This document shows positions 61,885 through 64,000 of a stretch of 64,000 nt of DNA, piece after piece. Location of the stretch: positions 1-64,000 of the forward strand of contig NZ_JAYGHW010000096.1 in NCBI RefSeq assembly GCF_034932185.1, written 5' to 3'. How positions within the stretch are numbered: position 1 is the stretch's first letter; every line of letters starts with the position of its first letter. The position numbers and the translations under genes were made by a program. The notes under the pieces were generated by a model. It searched no databases and was not told the origin of the DNA. It saw only the letters and a program-made list of their open reading frames with translations. The stretch comes from Spirulina sp034932185 (GTDB lineage Bacteria > Cyanobacteriota > Cyanobacteriia > Cyanobacteriales > Spirulinaceae).

Positions 61885-62708
61885 GTGAAATTTCCTATCG
61901 TGCCCTATTTGATTTGACTGACAAGGTTGCTGTTGTGACTGGAGGAGCAGGTATTCTTGGACAGCACTTCTGTGCTGGATTGGCTGAGTCCGGTGCAAAG
62001 GTCGCTGTTGTTGATATCATGGAGGAGCCAGCTAGGGAGCTTGCCAAGGAGCTAACCGAGCGCTATGCTGTCTCGTGTCTAGGCATTGGCTGCGATGTTT
62101 CACAACCAATTTCAGTGGCAAGCTTAGTTCGTCAAGTTGTAGACGAGTGGGGAAAGATTGATATTCTCCACAATAACGCTGCAACCAAATCGGATAACCT
62201 CGATGAGTTTTTCGCCCCTTTTGAAGACTATAAACTGGAAGAGTGGCGCAAAATCATGTCTGTCAACCTAGACGGTATGTTCTTGGTTGCGCAAGCAGTA
62301 GGTAAGCAGATGGTTACTCAGGGCACTGGGGGAAGTATAGTTCAGACATCCTCTATTTATGGAATCCTTGCACCCGATTCTAGGGTTTATGAAGGCTCAT
62401 ACTATTTAGGTAGGCAGATTAATACGCCTGCTGTGTACAGTGCCTCAAAAGCAGGAGTGATTGGGCTAACGACATATTTATCTGCATATTGGGCAAGTCA
62501 AGGAATACGAGTGAATTCTCTAGTCTTGGGTGGTGTAGATAGTGGACAGAATACGGAGTTTAAAGAACGATACTCAGCACGTGTTCCACTGGGTAGGATG
62601 GCCCAAGCCACAGAAGTTGTTTCTGCTCTCCTTTACCTTGTGTCTGATGCCTCAAAGTATGTTACTGGGCAGACACTAATTGTTGATGGTGGATTATCAG
62701 CTTGGTAA
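61881..62708 (+). CDS. ptmA: Short-chain dehydrogenase (PtmA-like)
   Basis: 275 residues, coupled to legF by ATGA. Classical SDR: VAVVTGGAGILGQHFCAGLA near 15-34, DILHNNAATKSDNL (NNA), SIVQTSSIYGILAPD for the catalytic Ser, and PAVYSASKAGVIGL with Tyr-x3-Lys. RVNSLVLGGVDSGQNTEF and YVTGQTLIVDGGLSAW end the protein. It matches PtmA of Campylobacter Leg clusters by context and length. Last gene of the operon; transcription then runs toward the IS5 element. Confidence 0.87.
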   Translation: MSEISYRALFDLTDKVAVVTGGAGILGQHFCAGLAESGAKVAVVDIMEEPARELAKELTERYAVSCLGIGCDVSQPISVASLVRQVVDEWGKIDILHNNAATKSDNLDEFFAPFEDYKLEEWRKIMSVNLDGMFLVAQAVGKQMVTQGTGGSIVQTSSIYGILAPDSRVYEGSYYLGRQINTPAVYSASKAGVIGLTTYLSAYWASQGIRVNSLVLGGVDSGQNTEFKERYSARVPLGRMAQATEVVSALLYLVSDASKYVTGQTLIVDGGLSAW

Positions 62709-62769
62709 GTGTTCTAAATAGGAGAGTGGGTTTCGGCTGGGTCAGTAGGTTTTGATTAAGATTATACTA

Positions 62770-63610
62770 GGGCCTGTCATCAGTTAAGCCAAACAACAAA
62801 AGCTGCCAGGTAGATAGCCCCCAAAAAGTTGCGTGCCGTTTTGTCATAACGAGTGGCAATGGCACGATACTGCTTGAGTCGAGCGAAGAAATTTTCAATC
62901 AAATGTCGTGCTTGATAGAGATGCTTATCGTAAGGATAAGGTTGTTTTCGATTGGACTTGGACGGAATCACGGCTTCACATCCCTGATGCACCAGTCGTT
63001 GGCGCACCCGCTCATCAGCATCATAGGCCTTATCCGCCAGTAGAGCTTTGCCTTGAAAATCATCAAGTAGGACATCAGCACCGTCGAGGTCGTGGGCTTG
63101 TCCACCGCTCAGAAAGAATCCGGTGGGATTTCCCAACGCATCACACGTTGCATGAATCTTGGTACTCAATCCTCCTCGTGAGCGACCAATCGCTTGGTCT
63201 TCAGGTTCTACTGCATCGGCTAAGGTGTTTTTTTTGCTCCTGCACTGTGTTGATGAGCTCTGACAATCGTCGAATCCATTGAGCCATATTCGTTGTCTGC
63301 CTCCTCGGACAGTACCTTGAAAATTCGCTCCCACACTCCACTCTTCGACCACCGGCTATGTCTTGTATGGACGACTCGAAAATCTCCGAATCTCTCAGGT
63401 AAGTCTCGCCACGGTATTCCTGCTCAGTAACGATATAGAACAGCTTCGACAAACAAGCGATTATCCTTTGCTGTTCCACCCACATGACCTTCCCGACCGG
63501 GCAGCAGGTCTTTGATTTTCTCCCATTGGTCATCTCTGAGGGCGTATCTTTTCATCTCTTAGGCTTTTTTCAGTTCACCTATTCTATTCTCTCTAACTGA
63601 TGACAGGCCC
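62770..63610 (-). mobile_element. IS5-family element (IS427-like group), degenerate
   Basis: 841 bp bounded by a perfect 17-bp terminal inverted repeat: GGGCCTGTCATCAGTTA at 62770-62786 and TAACTGATGACAGGCCC at 63594-63610. A TA dinucleotide flanks both ends (62768-62769 and 63611-63612), the target duplication expected for this group. It carries one transposase gene split over two frames and interrupted by a stop codon. It lies directly after the ptmA gene. Confidence 0.9.
62780..63555 (-). pseudogene. IS5-family transposase, -1 frameshift plus nonsense codon
   Basis: The first frame starts at ATG 63555 (MKRYALRDDQWEKIKDLLPG) and continues to a TAG at 63220-63222. An A8 run at 63228-63235 (minus strand) lets a -1 slip join GAKK to NTLADAVEPEDQAIGRSRGG and the rest of the protein to 62780; IS427-group elements normally use such slippage. 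A TGA at 63424-63426 breaks the first frame where YRYR-AGIPWRDLP is expected (CGA to TGA), so this copy is probably dead. The DDE residues lie in GSMDSTIVRAH, ADKAYDADE and ARHLIENFFARLKQYRA. Confidence 0.88.
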
Positions 63611-63633
63611 TAAGAGAAATCAAACAATTTTTT

Positions 63634-64000
63634 GGTAGTGCATTTTAGTAAAGGACAGAGAAAAAGATAGGGTCTTCCTTTTCTGCCAGCTTCTCCCTGA
63701 TCTGGCGATTATATTCATGGATGAACATCCAGATCGCACCAATGTGATTCTCTAGCTTCCTCGAGAAAGATAATGTCTTCCTCACTAGCCGGGAAATCCT
63801 CTGTCTCAGGGTGTTGTTCAGTCTTTCTATGTAGCTCGTCAAGCCGCTCTCTTTCCCAACGGCAATATGCCGTTTGCTCGGAATCACATCGACATAAGCC
63901 TCCCAGTAATCTGTGTACACCTTGGCACATTGTCTGTACACCCCAGGGATTGACTGCCATAAGGCAATCGCCGATTCCCTAGAGCGGTTGCCAATATGAC
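63634..64000 (-). mobile_element. IS1-family element, right part (continues past window)
   Basis: The transposase end and the sequence GGTAGTGCATTTTAGT at 63634, which looks like the terminal repeat of an IS1-type element, lie 24 bp from the IS5 end. The other end is outside the window, so the terminal repeat cannot be checked. Confidence 0.65.
63645..64000 (-). CDS. IS1-family transposase (partial, N-terminus outside window)
   Basis: About 117 codons of the C-terminal part are visible, and the frame remains open at the right edge (HIGNRSRESAIALWQSIPGV). The DDE catalytic region of InsB is clear: QCAKVYTDYWEAYVDVIPSK, RHIAVGKESGLTSYIERLNN with the Glu, TLRQRISRLVRKTLSFSRKL and a final NRQIREKLAEK. 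IS1 transposases are usually made by frameshifting between InsA and InsB; that junction is outside the window. No stop or shift is seen in this part. Confidence 0.88.
   Translation of the reverse strand, partial: HIGNRSRESAIALWQSIPGVYRQCAKVYTDYWEAYVDVIPSKRHIAVGKESGLTSYIERLNNTLRQRISRLVRKTLSFSRKLENHIGAIWMFIHEYNRQIREKLAEKEDPIFFSVLY

Noticed and set aside
63201..63533. 110-codon minus-strand frame at the IS5 element
   Set aside because: It is an out-of-frame reading; the transposase is recovered in the frame starting at 63555 joined by a -1 shift to the frame ending at 62780.

Overview
The window is cyanobacterial chromosome. GCGATCGC (HIP1) octamers are scattered through nearly every core gene, there is a tandem-BMC carboxysome shell gene (ccmO), and many proteins belong to families typical of cyanobacteria (DUF1995, DUF2232, HpsU-like acetyltransferase, CtpA-type protease, TPR-CHAT). 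Genus cannot be fixed from this sequence. The polysaccharide genes resembling hormogonium loci hint at a filamentous or gliding organism, but this is inference.

Layout. 1-2140: the start of a large TPR-CHAT gene that runs off the left edge. It is followed by a small-protein/HNH nuclease pair (2282-3002) that sits between two copies of the CHAT gene's 5' end. 3146-8215: DUF1995, nagA, a BrnT/BrnA-like toxin-antitoxin pair, a LysR regulator and hemA. 8671-13859: a coupled pair, a secreted DUF11 protein and a 1421-residue proline-rich putative outer-membrane barrel. 13914-15109: an AT-rich C5 cytosine methyltransferase behind what looks like the N-terminal stub of its restriction enzyme. 15167-26736: dynamin-like GTPase, ccmO, glycosyltransferase, response regulator, menG/ubiE, DUF445, Rpn-type and Uma2 nucleases, leuC and tRNA-Leu(UAG). 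26818-34713: substrate-binding protein, pyrF, tyrS, a class A PBP, HNH, and a 48-residue membrane protein coupled to a ketopantoate-reductase-like gene. 35190-48864: polysaccharide genes mixed with housekeeping genes (cobU, rplU, slt, ctpA, NUDIX, hisH).

49627-62708 is the most distinctive region. It is a co-directional, mostly AT-richer operon-like run: an ABC exporter, then a nearly complete nonulosonic acid pathway. The set is LegB, LegC, LegG and LegI, a NeuD-type acyltransferase, PtmE, PtmF, LegF and PtmA. In its middle lies a WbpG/PseA-type amidotransferase with its own HisH2 and HisF2. Together they predict CMP-activated legionaminic acid carrying an acetamidino group, which would decorate a surface glycan. 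The right end is closed by a degenerate IS5-family element (62770-63610) abutting an IS1-family element that runs off the window.

Several families of short palindromic repeats are spread over the window. Two of them also occur in frame inside coding sequences. No rRNA genes or CRISPR arrays were seen.
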